NCBI GenBank assembly: GCA_003034855.1
Contig: PZKD01000090.1
Coordinates: forward strand, 1-38,449
Length of the DNA: 38,449 nt
From: an archaeon SCG-AAA382B04
GTDB lineage: Archaea > Halobacteriota > Methanonatronarchaeia > Methanonatronarchaeales > Methanonatronarchaeaceae
Direction of reading: 5' to 3'
Shown: one piece after another, positions 17,965 to 26,488 of the stretch
Position numbering within the stretch: position 1 is the stretch's first letter
Layout of the letters: the number at the start of each line of letters is the position of its first letter
Translations under genes and position numbers: made by a program
Notes under the pieces: generated by a model
The model's database searches: none
What the model was told of the DNA's origin: nothing
What the model saw: the letters and a program-made list of their open reading frames with translations, nothing else

Positions 17965-19197
17965 ATGAATATATATTTCGAAACTTATGGATGTACTTCT
18001 AATAAATCTGATACAAGGAAAATGGAAGCTTTGGCCAAAAATTCTGATCATAAAATAGTCGATGATATCGAAAAATCCGATTTAGTAGTCATTAATACAT
18101 GTGTGGTTATTGAAAAAACTGAAAATAGAATGTTAAATAGAATAAAAGAGCTAAAAAATCTAAAATTGGTTGTTGCAGGTTGTCTATCCAAGGTTAATCA
18201 AGAAGGAGTAAAAGAGATAGATTCAGATATTAAATTAATTTCTCCTCAAGATTTAAGTGAATTTGCAGAGGTTGTGGGGGATAAAAAAAAGGATTTAGAT
18301 AAATGGGAAATCCTCAATGAGAGAGATGGAGTTGAAGGTCAAATCCAAATTTCAGAAGGTTGTAAGGGAAATTGCTCTTATTGTATCACTAAATTTGCTA
18401 GAGGAAATTTGAGAAAATTTCCCAAGAATTCTATTGTAAATGAAGTTAGAAATCTAGTTAATGAAGGAGTGAAAGAAATTCAATTAACAGCTCAAGACAC
18501 CTCTACATATGGGTTAGATGGCAAAGATGATTTGTATAGTCTAGTAGAGGAGATTAATGGAATTGAAGGGGAGTTTAGGATTAGAATCGGTATGATGAAC
18601 CCTAATAATGTTGTCGACAAAAAAGATAGATTAATTAAGGTTTTTGAATTAGACAAAGTCTATAATTTTCTCCATTTACCTGTTCAATCTGGCTCAAATA
18701 AGGTTCTTAGGGACATGCAAAGAGGATACAGTGTCAGAGATTTTAAAGAGATCGTGAAAGTTTATAGAGAGAAAAATGGTGGCTTACTGTCCACGGACGT
18801 GATTGCTGGTTTTCCTTCTGAAAACGAAAATGATTTTGAAAAAACTGTCTCTCTTATCCAAGATATCGAACCTGAAATTTTGAACATAACTCGTTATTCA
18901 CCTAGACCAGGAACAAAGGCTGCAGAATCAGATGAAATTATTTCTCAAGAAAAAAAGAATAGATCTAAAAAGCTGACTAAATTGAAGAAGAAGATTGGTA
19001 AAAAAAGGAGAAAAAGATATTTAGGTAAGACTAGAGAGGTTTTAGTTCTTAAGGAAGGAAAAGAAGACACTATGATTGGAAAAGATCCTGATTATAATAC
19101 AGTGGTTATTGAAGATAACGTTTGTATTGGTGATTTCGTTGATGTGGAAATTTCAGATTTCTCCTTTACATACCTAGTAGGAAAATTAGAGGTTTGA
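17965..19197 (+). CDS. tRNA t6A37 methylthiotransferase (archaeal MiaB/MtaB-like)
   Basis: A 410-residue radical SAM methylthiotransferase of the CDKAL1/MtaB type, which converts t6A37 to ms2t6A37. Order: N-terminal UPF0004 domain with YFETYGCTSNKSDTRKM, AGCLSKVNQE and further cysteines for an auxiliary 4Fe-4S cluster; radical SAM site SEGCKGNCSYCITKFARG; C-terminal TRAM domain with basic KKKIGKKRRKRYLGKTREVLV. The ORF runs 18 codons further upstream, but the family starts at MNIYFETYG and a TATA-like TTTATAAGA lies about 40 bases before this ATG. The 3' end overlaps the opposing asparaginase gene by 12 bases. Confidence 0.93.
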   Translation: MNIYFETYGCTSNKSDTRKMEALAKNSDHKIVDDIEKSDLVVINTCVVIEKTENRMLNRIKELKNLKLVVAGCLSKVNQEGVKEIDSDIKLISPQDLSEFAEVVGDKKKDLDKWEILNERDGVEGQIQISEGCKGNCSYCITKFARGNLRKFPKNSIVNEVRNLVNEGVKEIQLTAQDTSTYGLDGKDDLYSLVEEINGIEGEFRIRIGMMNPNNVVDKKDRLIKVFELDKVYNFLHLPVQSGSNKVLRDMQRGYSVRDFKEIVKVYREKNGGLLSTDVIAGFPSENENDFEKTVSLIQDIEPEILNITRYSPRPGTKAAESDEIISQEKKNRSKKLTKLKKKIGKKRRKRYLGKTREVLVLKEGKEDTMIGKDPDYNTVVIEDNVCIGDFVDVEISDFSFTYLVGKLEV

Positions 19198-20052
19198 GGA
19201 TATTTCTTCGCCTTCTTTTGTATATGCAACTGGTAAGTGAGTTGTATTTTTATTAAAACTTATATTGTATTTTTTGTCTATAGCTATTACTCCACAGGAA
19301 TTTATTTTTTTACTTATATGTTTAGTATGTTCTTCAATTGATTTTTTTATGGCTTTTCTTAGGTTTTTTTCTTTGTTGTATTTTTCATAGACTTTACTTG
19401 TTAGTAATGATTTTATTATTCCTTCTCCAGTTCCAGTTGCTGATGCTCCAATATCTTTATTTACGTATGTGCCAGCTCCAAAAAGTGGTGAATCTCCTAT
19501 TCTGCCATCTTGTTTGAGTGATTTTCCCCCTGTTGATGTTCCAGCAGCTATTTTTCCTTTGTTGTTGATTGCTACTGCTCCTACAGTATCAGAGAGTGAG
19601 TATGGAGGATTTTTTTGTTCTTTTTTCTCTTGCCATTCTTTGATTCTTTTTTTTGTATAGGGATTTGATGTTTCTAATCCTAATTCAATTGCATGTTTGG
19701 TTGCCTGTTTTCCTCCAAGCAAGAGGTGGTCTTTGTTTTTCATGATTTTTTTAGCTAGACTAATTGGGTGTTTGATATCTGTAATATTTGCAACGGCACC
19801 TATCTCTTTTTTAGAGTTAGCAATTGAAGCATCCATCTTGATCTCTCCTTTTTTGGTTAGAACACTCCCTCTTCCTGCATTAAAGTTTATATCTTCTTCT
19901 AAAACCTTAATTGACTCTTCAACTGATTTTATTGGGTTTTTGCATTCCTTTAGTGTATTTTCACCTTTTTTTACTGCTCTTATGACTCCTTTTTTTGCTT
20001 CTTTGGTGTTTTTATGTTCTCCTGCTCCTCCATGAACTATTATGCTATACAT
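19186..20052 (-). CDS. Ntn-hydrolase L-asparaginase / isoaspartyl peptidase
   Basis: A 288-residue plant-type (T2 family) asparaginase. It is made as a proenzyme that cleaves itself before Thr156 in SDTVGAVAIN; the second conserved threonine and substrate glycines are in AAGTSTGGKS, and IGDSPLFGAGTY and ATGTGEGI complete the site. It hydrolyses asparagine or isoaspartyl dipeptides from damaged proteins. The open frame continues to 20145, but those extra codons run into the IS remnant. The family starts MYSIIVHGGAGEH, so the ATG at 20052 is chosen. Confidence 0.92.
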   Translation of the reverse strand: MYSIIVHGGAGEHKNTKEAKKGVIRAVKKGENTLKECKNPIKSVEESIKVLEEDINFNAGRGSVLTKKGEIKMDASIANSKKEIGAVANITDIKHPISLAKKIMKNKDHLLLGGKQATKHAIELGLETSNPYTKKRIKEWQEKKEQKNPPYSLSDTVGAVAINNKGKIAAGTSTGGKSLKQDGRIGDSPLFGAGTYVNKDIGASATGTGEGIIKSLLTSKVYEKYNKEKNLRKAIKKSIEEHTKHISKKINSCGVIAIDKKYNISFNKNTTHLPVAYTKEGEEISSNL

Positions 20053-20161
20053 TTTTAGTGAACTTGAAAATTTATTTTTATAGAAGTGTAACCCTCTCCG
20101 CTCTGAAGGATCAGAACTTCCGATCGCTTGTTCAAGGGTTGACACCTACCTCGCCAACTTG

Positions 20162-20476
20162 TCAGCAACAAATACTTCCAGAAGCTGGTTCATAAATAAT
20201 GTCTTTGGACCATGCCACATAGGCGCCGTAGTAATGAATTTGCGGGTCGTGAATCCTAACACAGGTCGCAAATTTATCAAAACCCAAATCAACACTCAAA
20301 ACATCTCTGTAGGTTTCAACAAGATCCACTTCCTTCAAAACTGAAAGATGAAATTCAAAACCATAATCCTTCTTAACAATACTCGAATCCTTATTATCGT
20401 ATTCTTCTTCGAGATCAACTAACTTGGATTTGTTATAGTTGAGTATCCTACAAATTATTGTATTTTCAGCCTTCAT
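20162..20476 (-). pseudogene. tnpB: tnpB fragment
   Basis: A 104-codon remnant of a TnpB nuclease. The RuvC-I motif VLSVDLGFDKFATCV survives with its Asp at residue 63. In the intact 435-residue copy downstream the same Asp is residue 232, so about 170 residues are missing before it. The RuvC-II/III motifs and zinc finger are also gone. The start ATG overlaps the stop of the small accessory ORF by 11 bases, as in the intact element. Not expected to be active. Confidence 0.8.
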
Positions 20477-20588
20477 CTTCTATCAGCTCATTCAATTTAT
20501 CTTGGACAAAATTTAATTAGTTGAAATGGTTTTCTTTTACCCCTTCGGTTTGCTTTTCTCTTATTGTGATGTTTTTCCTTTCTATCAA
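20466..20588 (-). pseudogene. broken ribbon-helix-helix-like accessory ORF of the decayed IS
   Basis: Too short for standard ORF calling. From a TTG at 20588 the frame reads RKNITIREKQTEGVKENHFN, an in-frame TAA, then LNFVQDKLNELIEDEG and a stop. It aligns along its length with the 52-residue protein at 27255-27413 (RKSVSIRKNQEKWLQ ... FLQEKLDKLIEKYD). This shows that the two IS elements carried the same accessory gene before one decayed. Confidence 0.7.
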
Positions 20589-20740
20589 GACACAATATAC
20601 TTGTTTCTCTTATTTATATCTCTTACTTGAAAAAATCTATATATCCTCCTCCTAAAGAAAGAGAATTATGTAGCTCTCTCAAACTCTCACAAAAGTTAAA
20701 TGATAATAATGACATTTGAATACGTTGTAACTTAGTTTAG

Positions 20741-20746
20741 AAGGAG
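20741..20746 (+). promoter_or_regulatory. Shine-Dalgarno of thrS
   Basis: AAGGAG, six bases before the thrS ATG. A TATATATCC stretch near 20638-20646 is a possible TATA element, which would give an unusually long leader of about 85 bases for an archaeal gene. No T-box or riboswitch fold is recognisable there. Confidence 0.5.
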
Positions 20747-20752
20747 ATATAT

Positions 20753-22603
20753 ATGAAGTTGTTATTACTCCATGCCAATCATTTCAAATATGAGGTGACC
20801 GATAAGACACCTGTTGCAGAAGATATTGATAATGATCTGAAGAAGAAAGAGATGGGAGAAGGTCTAGTTGTTTTCTTGACTGTTGAATCTAATGATGAGT
20901 TAGATATAGATTATGCCATAGAAAGTGGAGCTAAGAACATAAAAGAGGTTTCTAAAAAGGTTAACACTAAGAAAGTGATGCTTTATCCCTATGCTCATTT
21001 GAGTTCAGATTTAGGTTCTAAAGAAGCAGCTATTAAGATATTAGATGGAGTAGAAAATGAGTTAGAAAAAAATGATTTTGATGTTGAAAGATCTGCTTTT
21101 GGTTGGTATAAGTCCTTTGAGATAGAGACAAAAGGTCATCCTCTCTCAGAATTATCTAGAGAGATAGATGTTAGCGAAAAAGAAGAGGAAGAAGAGGAAG
21201 AAAGAGAAATTGAAAGTGATTTTTATTACATAAAACCCAACGGTGAAGAGTTAGAGGTAGAATTAAATGAAAAGTGGGTAAATAAAAATGTCCAAGATGA
21301 GGCTATGAAGAGCTACATTTTCTCAGAAGAGATAAAAGGTCAGCCTAGTGAAGAACCTCCTTCTATTGATTCAATGAGAAGATTGGAAATTGCTGATTAC
21401 GAAGAAGCTAGTGATCCAGGAAATTTTAAATTTTATCCCAAGGGAAATTTGATAGCCAACTTACTTGAAGATTGGTCTAAAGAAATCGCTGTAAATAGAT
21501 TTGGTGCTATGGAAATAGAAACTCCATTAATATATGATTGGTCTCAACCAGATATACGTGAACAGGGCAAAAGTTTTCACGAAAGACATTATAGAGTCTT
21601 CCCACCAGATAAGGAGAAAAAACTAGTATTGAGATTCGCAGGAGACTTTGGTTTATTTAGGATGCTAAAGAACTCTATTATTAGCTATAAAAACTTACCA
21701 TTAAGAATCTATGAGTTATCTAAAAGCTTTAGATACGAAAATAGAGGAGAATTAACAGGATTAAAAAGGACAAGAGCCTTTACAATGCCAGATATTCATT
21801 CATTCACTAAAAATCTAAGTGAGGGGTGGAAAGAATATCAAAAATTATATAAAGAATATGATGATTTAGCAAAAGAAACAGAAATAGAGTATGCAGTAGT
21901 CTTTAGGGTAGTAGAAGAGTTTTATGAAGAAAATAAAGATAAAATCAAAGAAATGCTTTCTTATTCAAACAAACCAGGGTTTATTGAAGTATTATCCGAA
22001 AGAAAGCATTACTGGGTCGTAAAACACGAATTCCAAGGAATTGATTCAACTAAAGGAAACTCTCAGCTCTCAACAGTTCAATTAGATGTAGAAGACGCAG
22101 AAAGATATGGTATTACTTATACAACAAAAAAAGGAGAAGAACAAGGATGCATTATATGCCATTCATCCATTGGTTCAATAGAAAGATGGATATATGAAAT
22201 AATAGAAAACGCACATAGAATGAAAAAACCAAAATTACCTACTTGGTTAACACCCACCCAAGCTAGAATACTACCAGTTTCAGAACAAAACGAGAGCTAT
22301 GCAGAAGAGATAGGAAATAAACTTAAAGAAAAACAGATACGAGTAGATATTGATGACTCCGAAAAAAATTTAGGCAAAAAAATAAGAAAAGCAGAAAAAG
22401 AATGGATTCCCTATATAGTTGTTGTTGGTGACAGAGAAGAAAAAAATAATTCAATCAATGTTAGAAGAAGAGAAAAAGATGATGAAATTGAAATGAAAGC
22501 TGAAGAATTAATAGAAAATATAAATGATGAAACACAAAACATGCCATATAGAGAACTTCCTCTTCCCACTCTATTAAGTAAAAGACCAAAATTTGTTGGA
22601 TAA
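20753..22603 (+). CDS. thrS: threonyl-tRNA synthetase, archaeal type
   Basis: A 616-residue ThrRS. Residues 1-140 are the archaea-specific editing domain, related to D-aminoacyl-tRNA deacylases ([13 protein letters not shown] ... [13 protein letters not shown]), which removes mischarged serine. An acidic Glu-rich linker (about 143-155) follows. The class II catalytic core contains motif 2-like [23 protein letters not shown], a zinc-site histidine in MPDIHSFTK, and motif 3 near [11 protein letters not shown]. The C-terminal anticodon-binding domain spans about 500-616 ([18 protein letters not shown]). Full length. A 56-residue membrane protein starts seven bases after the stop. Confidence 0.96.
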   Translation: MKLLLLHANHFKYEVTDKTPVAEDIDNDLKKKEMGEGLVVFLTVESNDELDIDYAIESGAKNIKEVSKKVNTKKVMLYPYAHLSSDLGSKEAAIKILDGVENELEKNDFDVERSAFGWYKSFEIETKGHPLSELSREIDVSEKEEEEEEEREIESDFYYIKPNGEELEVELNEKWVNKNVQDEAMKSYIFSEEIKGQPSEEPPSIDSMRRLEIADYEEASDPGNFKFYPKGNLIANLLEDWSKEIAVNRFGAMEIETPLIYDWSQPDIREQGKSFHERHYRVFPPDKEKKLVLRFAGDFGLFRMLKNSIISYKNLPLRIYELSKSFRYENRGELTGLKRTRAFTMPDIHSFTKNLSEGWKEYQKLYKEYDDLAKETEIEYAVVFRVVEEFYEENKDKIKEMLSYSNKPGFIEVLSERKHYWVVKHEFQGIDSTKGNSQLSTVQLDVEDAERYGITYTTKKGEEQGCIICHSSIGSIERWIYEIIENAHRMKKPKLPTWLTPTQARILPVSEQNESYAEEIGNKLKEKQIRVDIDDSEKNLGKKIRKAEKEWIPYIVVVGDREEKNNSINVRRREKDDEIEMKAEELIENINDETQNMPYRELPLPTLLSKRPKFVG

Positions 22604-22609
22604 AATAAA

Positions 22610-22780
22610 ATGAAACCAGAAGAAATTAAAAGGAATATAAATACCTTCAAAAAAATACTAGAGATATTAACAACTTTTCTAGCTATATTAGTCATATTAG
22701 TTGAATTATACGAAGAAATTATGGATTTAGGGAATAAGACTAGTAAAAAATCGAAAATAGAAATCGATGAAAAAGACTAA
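22610..22780 (+). CDS. 56-residue single-helix membrane protein
   Basis: A small ORF starting seven bases after the thrS stop: MKPEEIKRNINTFKKI, then one hydrophobic helix ILTTFLAILVILVEL, then a charged tail ending KIEIDEKD. Start and stop are clean and codon use matches its neighbours, but there is no clear Shine-Dalgarno. Probably read from the thrS transcript. Function unknown; it could also be a non-functional ORF. Confidence 0.5.
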   Translation: MKPEEIKRNINTFKKILEILTTFLAILVILVELYEEIMDLGNKTSKKSKIEIDEKD

Positions 22781-22871
22781 AAAAGCATTATCTACATTCT
22801 CCTAACTACTTAATAAAAAAATAAATTAAAAATAAGAATACTAGCCAAGATAAATAGATGAGTGTAGAAAA

Positions 22872-23072
22872 ATGAAACAATACTTGAGTGCTATTCTTTC
22901 GATAATTATTCCAGGTCTTGGACAATTTCTACAAGAGAGATATCTTAAAGTTGTATTTATATATCTATTATTCTTATTATCTTTACTCATGGGGGGCTTT
23001 TTATTTACTATAGTGGCTATTCCTATAATCTGGATCTATTCAATTACTGATGCCTATAATCATCACAAGTAA
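22872..23072 (+). CDS. small TM2-like membrane protein
   Basis: A 66-residue protein with two hydrophobic helices and the motif LSIIIPGLGQFLQERYLKVVF, which resembles the first helix of TM2/DUF5683-type small membrane proteins (PGxGQFYxGR). The second helix is IVAIPIIWIYSITDAYNHH, with the family's Asp-Ala-Tyr near the end. These proteins occur across prokaryotes without an assigned function. Confidence 0.75.
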   Translation: MKQYLSAILSIIIPGLGQFLQERYLKVVFIYLLFLLSLLMGGFLFTIVAIPIIWIYSITDAYNHHK

Positions 23073-23119
23073 GAGATGAAACTAATAATTAAAAAATATC
23101 CATCTTTTTAAACCATTAC

Positions 23120-23172
23120 TTGACCTCCTCCTCCGCCTAAAGACGGAGGTATGCGGGTGTTAGTTTTTATCA
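23120..23172 (-). repeat. 53-bp hairpin repeat, copy B
   Basis: Same 53-bp unit as at 6961-7013 and 38160-38212. It has the stem CCTCCGTC-TTTA-GGCGGAGG on the minus strand and ends GGAGGAGGTCAA. Copy B is nearly identical to copy C over its full length. It lies between the TM2-like gene and the broken kinase and touches neither coding frame. Confidence 0.8.
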
Positions 23173-23219
23173 ACTTTTTAGTTTAAAACAAACTATCGAT
23201 GAATATGGATATTTAAAAA

Positions 23220-24694
23220 ATGAGCGAAATATTGTTAATTGAAGAGGATTCTAATTTTCTTGATTCAGCTAAAAATTATTTAGAGGACAAAAACGAAAAT
23301 CTAGAGATTAAAACAATCAGTTCTTCTGAGGAGGCATATGAATTAGTCAAAAACAATAGTTATGATTGTATAGTAGGTGACTACCAAACAATCGAAGATA
23401 ACGACCTAGAATTATTAGAAAAAGTTAAAAAAAACTAGGGAGTGGACTTCCCTTTATAATTCTTACGAGTCCTAAAAAAGAAAAAATTTCTATAAAGGCG
23501 CTGAACATTGGAGCAGACTGTTGCATTCAAAAACCATCTGGGAATAAAGAATCTTTTTCTTCTCTTGCTGAAGCAATTACTCAAGAAGTAAAAGATTATA
23601 AAGGTAAAAATAAGCTTGGGAAGATTGGAGAAGTAAAATCAACAATTTTAGACGATGCTCAGGAAATGGTTGCGCTTCATGACACTGACCACAATATAAA
23701 TTGGGCAAATAAAGCTTATGCAGAATCAATGGGAACTTCTAAAAAAAATATAATTGGAAAAAAATGTTACGAGGTCTGGTTAGGAAAAGATGAGCCTTGT
23801 AATAACTGTCCCGTTCAGAAAGCTATGGATAAAGGAGAACTTGATTATAACACTAAAAGATATCTTCATTTTGAAAGCCGTTCAGAAAGCTATGGATAAA
23901 GGAGAACCTCAAGAAGGGGAGATGGATGAACCTAAAAAAGAAAAGATATATGGTGAAGATGAAAAAGACAATTTTTATGTAAGTGGTAGCCCAGTGAAGG
24001 ACAAGAAAGGAAATGTCCTTGGAGCTATTGAAGTAGCTATGGATATATCAAAAAAAGAAAGAGAAAAAGAAAGGAATTTCTCTATTCTTTATTAATACAT
24101 GATGTTCAAAACAAAAACCAAGTCATCAGAGGATATCTGGAACTTTTAAAAGAAGAGAATCTAGGCGAAGAAATAGAACAAAAAATTGAAAAAGCCCTAA
24201 ATGCAGTTTCAACTAGTGAGAAATTAATAAATGATGTAAAAACCCTTTTAAATATCGGAAGAATCGATTTAAAAGAAAGAAAAATTAATAAAATTATAGA
24301 AAACGCTTTAAATGAAGTTAGAGATTTAGCCCAAAGAAAAGATTTTGATATAAACACCAATCTCAAAGAAACAAAAATTGTGGTTTGTGATCTTTGTGAA
24401 AAACTCTTTACCAACATAATTGAGAACTCAATTGAACATTCAAATGGGAATAAAATAGAGATCGATGTTAAAGATAAAAATAACCATGTTGTGGTTTCTA
24501 TAGAGGATGATGGAAAAGGAATTCCCAACGATAAAAAAGACAAAATCTTTGAAAAAAATTATGCCACTGAAGGAACGGGACTAGGATTATACATAGTAAA
24601 AGAAATCTTAAATAATAGTGATGGAGAAATTGAGGTTAAAGATTCTGATTTAGGTGGAACAAGATTCGAAGTATATCTCCCAAAACCTGAATAA
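23220..24694 (+). pseudogene. REC-PAS-histidine kinase gene with three frame breaks
   Basis: Read across frames this is one cytosolic sensor kinase: receiver domain (SEILLIEEDSNFLDSA, Asp in VGDYQ, then FIILTSPKK and CIQKPSG), PAS domain with clustered cysteines (CYEVWLGKDEPCNNCPV), phosphoacceptor helix LLIHDVQNKNQVIRGYLE and HATPase (NIIENSIEHS, DDGKGIP, GTGLGLYIVKE) ending at 24694. Break 1 at 23428-23438: A8-C followed by TAG; the receiver continues in the -1 frame. Break 2 at 23841-23907: a 67-bp insertion with 30-bp flanking repeats. Break 3 near 24080-24090: another -1 shift just before HDVQNKNQ. Three lesions favour a pseudogene, although all domains remain well preserved, so decay is recent. 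Confidence 0.85.
23811..23907 (+). repeat. 30-bp direct repeat flanking 37 bp inside the kinase gene
   Basis: Two perfect 30-bp copies starting CCGTTCAGAAAGCTATGGAT, at 23811-23840 and 23878-23907, encode VQKAMDKGE in different frames. The repeat period is 67 bp, not a multiple of three. Precise loss of one period would rejoin PVQKAMDKGE to PQEGEMDEPKK in a single frame. Confidence 0.9.
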
Positions 24695-24731
24695 AAAAAT
24701 TCGTTATGAGTATAGAACTTTATGTGTAACA

Positions 24732-24802
<71 letters not shown>

Positions 24803-24977
24803 TTTTACTAAACTATCTTTGGTAAGATATTGATATACAAATTATTTTCGCATCTAAAAAATCATTCTTATCCTAAGGTATATTCAAAAATTGATAATTT
24901 TAACTTTTTCTTATAATTTTTAGTTCAATAGATGCATAAATTTTCTAAATAATAAAATTATAAAAGTTTCCTTTTCA

Positions 24978-25418
24978 CTAATTATCTAATTTTTCTATTT
25001 TAAAATCCCAAGTTTCTTCTGATTTCTTCCTTGCCAGACACAATTTTATTTCAATACTAGGAAATCGTTTTTTCAAAATTTCCTTAGCTTCCTCTAAGTC
25101 ATCCTTATGTTGGTTTATTTCTTCCTTTTTTGTATCAAATTCTAAATCCTGATAACCACCACAATCTTCATGATTAATTAGGAAAAATGTGCTTATTTCA
25201 TGGAGGTTTATAGAAACTTCAATGTCTTTAAGTAAGGATTTTCTAAAACCAGGTTGCTGAGGTCTGACTAAGTCCTTAATTCCTCCTCCTCGAGTTATTA
25301 TGTCAGATGACTCACCGAGGTTTTCAACAAATTCAGCTATTTTGTTTTCTCCAACAGGCTTTTGGTGTAACCTAAAATCTTCACATGTAACTACAGCAGA
25401 TTCACATGTATTAGCCAT
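24978..25418 (-). CDS. beta-carbonic-anhydrase-like protein
   Basis: A 146-residue protein with the metal signature of beta carbonic anhydrases: CxDxR as Cys12-Asp14-Arg16 in VVTCEDFRLH, and HxxC as His83-Cys86 in FLINHEDCGGY, giving the Cys-His-Cys zinc set and the Asp-Arg dyad. A Gly-rich segment, RGGGIKDLV (about 43-51), matches the family. It is shorter than typical enzymes (about 170-200 residues), so it may be a small archaeal variant with altered activity. AAGGAG lies about ten bases before the ATG. It stands alone between two tRNA-Gly genes. Confidence 0.75.
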   Translation of the reverse strand: MANTCESAVVTCEDFRLHQKPVGENKIAEFVENLGESSDIITRGGGIKDLVRPQQPGFRKSLLKDIEVSINLHEISTFFLINHEDCGGYQDLEFDTKKEEINQHKDDLEEAKEILKKRFPSIEIKLCLARKKSEETWDFKIEKLDN

Positions 25419-25471
25419 TTTTTTACTCCTTGATTCATTTATGTGGATTTTAAGAAAAAATATAAGGAAAG

Positions 25472-25542
<71 letters not shown>

Positions 25543-25553
25543 AGATAACAGAA

Positions 25554-25627
25554 TGCCACGGCCCGGATTTGAACCAGGGACAACTGCCTCTTCAGGGCAG
25601 CGCTCTCCCAGTCTGAGCTACCGCGGC
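25554..25627 (-). tRNA. tRNA-Phe (anticodon GAA)
   Basis: Minus-strand cloverleaf. Acceptor GCCGCGG pairs with CCGTGGC (one G-T wobble); D-arm TAGCTCAGACTGGGAGAGC; anticodon stem CTGCC/GGCAG with loop CTGAAGA gives GAA; T-loop TTCAAAT. Upstream of tRNA-Gly(GCC) on the same strand. Confidence 0.95.
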
Positions 25628-25709
25628 TCTAAGCAATTTCAGTGATATTTCTTGTTACTGATTTATATTAAAATATTGGTATTGTGGTTTTCGGAGATTA
25701 ATTATTTAA

Positions 25710-25730
25710 TGTTTGATTTTTAATTAAACA
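25710..25730. promoter_or_regulatory. possible operator upstream of the degenerate KaiC-like gene
   Basis: TGTTT (25710-25714) and AAACA (25726-25730) form an inverted repeat around an AT-rich centre, ten bases before the ATG at 25741. The centre could serve as the TATA region. In AT-rich DNA this may be chance. Confidence 0.2.
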
Positions 25731-25740
25731 TCTACAAAAG

Positions 25741-26484
25741 ATGTCTAGGAAATTTGGAATTGATGGATTAGATAGGTTATTGGGTGGAGGTTTTGATGAA
25801 TCTTCATCGATAGGTATTCTTGGTGAACCTGGAACTGATAGAGATTTGTTTAATCATATCTTCACAGAAACTGGTGTTAAAAACAATGAACCTACTATCT
25901 ATTTTTGTTCTAACAACAGACCTATGTTTTTAAGACAAGATTTCGAAAAACGTGAGATCAATGAAAGTGAATGCCTTGAAATTGTTGATTGTTATTCTTG
26001 GAAACTAGGAAAACCTGATTCTTCTGAAGATTTAGTGATGGGTAGTTCCAATTTAAATGAGTTTTTAAATTTGTATAATAAAGCTAGAAAAAAAATTGGA
26101 AATGATGGGAGAAGTGTTATAGATTCTATAATTAATATAGTTGATTTCGAAGACTTATCAGCTATAAACAATGTTTTACAAATATTATTCGCTGAAGAAC
26201 AAAATTCTAATAATTCCTTACTAATATCAATCTCTTCTGATTATAGGAAAAAAATTATAAACCTAATAGAGAGCTATGTTAGTGGATTTATCGAATTGAA
26301 AAGACTTAGGGGAAATAAGTACATAAAAGTTCATTGGATGAGTAATAATGACTACAAAGAAAGATGGCATCAATATAGCATTGAAAAAGGAGTAAGTAAA
26401 AATAGTGCTTTGAGAGTGATTATTGGTGATGAGGTTGGCGATGAACTGAATATTGAATTAACTAAGAAATCAGGTCTTATTTAA
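25741..26484 (+). CDS. KaiC-like pseudo-ATPase next to a prepilin peptidase
   Basis: A 247-residue KaiC-fold protein. It keeps the opening FGIDGLDRLLGGGF and the family layout, but the P-loop reads GEPGTDRD (28-35): the last Gly is Asp, Lys is Arg and Thr is Asp. The usual acidic pair is replaced by CSNNRPMFL. Walker B is SVIDSIINIVDF. Nucleotide hydrolysis seems unlikely. The frame is clean over its full length. The prepilin peptidase begins four bases after its stop, so the two are almost surely one operon. The archaellum ATPase-regulator ArlH also has a KaiC fold, but this protein lacks ArlH's Walker A and should not be called ArlH. Confidence 0.8.
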   Translation: MSRKFGIDGLDRLLGGGFDESSSIGILGEPGTDRDLFNHIFTETGVKNNEPTIYFCSNNRPMFLRQDFEKREINESECLEIVDCYSWKLGKPDSSEDLVMGSSNLNEFLNLYNKARKKIGNDGRSVIDSIINIVDFEDLSAINNVLQILFAEEQNSNNSLLISISSDYRKKIINLIESYVSGFIELKRLRGNKYIKVHWMSNNDYKERWHQYSIEKGVSKNSALRVIIGDEVGDELNIELTKKSGLI

Positions 26485-26488
26485 TTAG

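Larger units (their letters stand above)
20081..20600 (-). mobile_element. decayed IS605-type (tnpB-only) element
   Basis: On the minus strand this segment holds, in order, a broken small accessory ORF, an internally deleted tnpB and a GC-rich terminal stretch with a small hairpin (TCTGA/TCAGA) ending about 20085. The small-ORF-then-tnpB layout, with overlapping stop and start, is the same as in the intact element at 27.1-28.8 kb. Both ends are estimates. The terminal stretch has GAGCGGAGAGGG on the minus strand, unlike the host AT content. Confidence 0.75.

Noticed and set aside
20640-20660. Fourth copy of the 53-bp repeat upstream of thrS (CCTCCTCCTAAAGAAAGAG)
   Set aside because: Only a short pyrimidine-rich similarity, without the hairpin partner or the TTGAC end.
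20753-22603. Inteins in thrS or rtcB, both common intein hosts
   Set aside because: Both proteins align through their motifs without insertions of intein size.
24380-24694. Stand-alone HATPase gene starting at 24380
   Set aside because: The open frame continues upstream of that ATG into the phosphoacceptor helix (from about 24089), so this is the 3' part of the broken kinase and not an independent gene.
25741-26484. ArlH archaellum ATPase
   Set aside because: KaiC fold and a neighbouring prepilin peptidase fit, but the Walker A is destroyed and no other archaellum genes are present, so the name is not justified.
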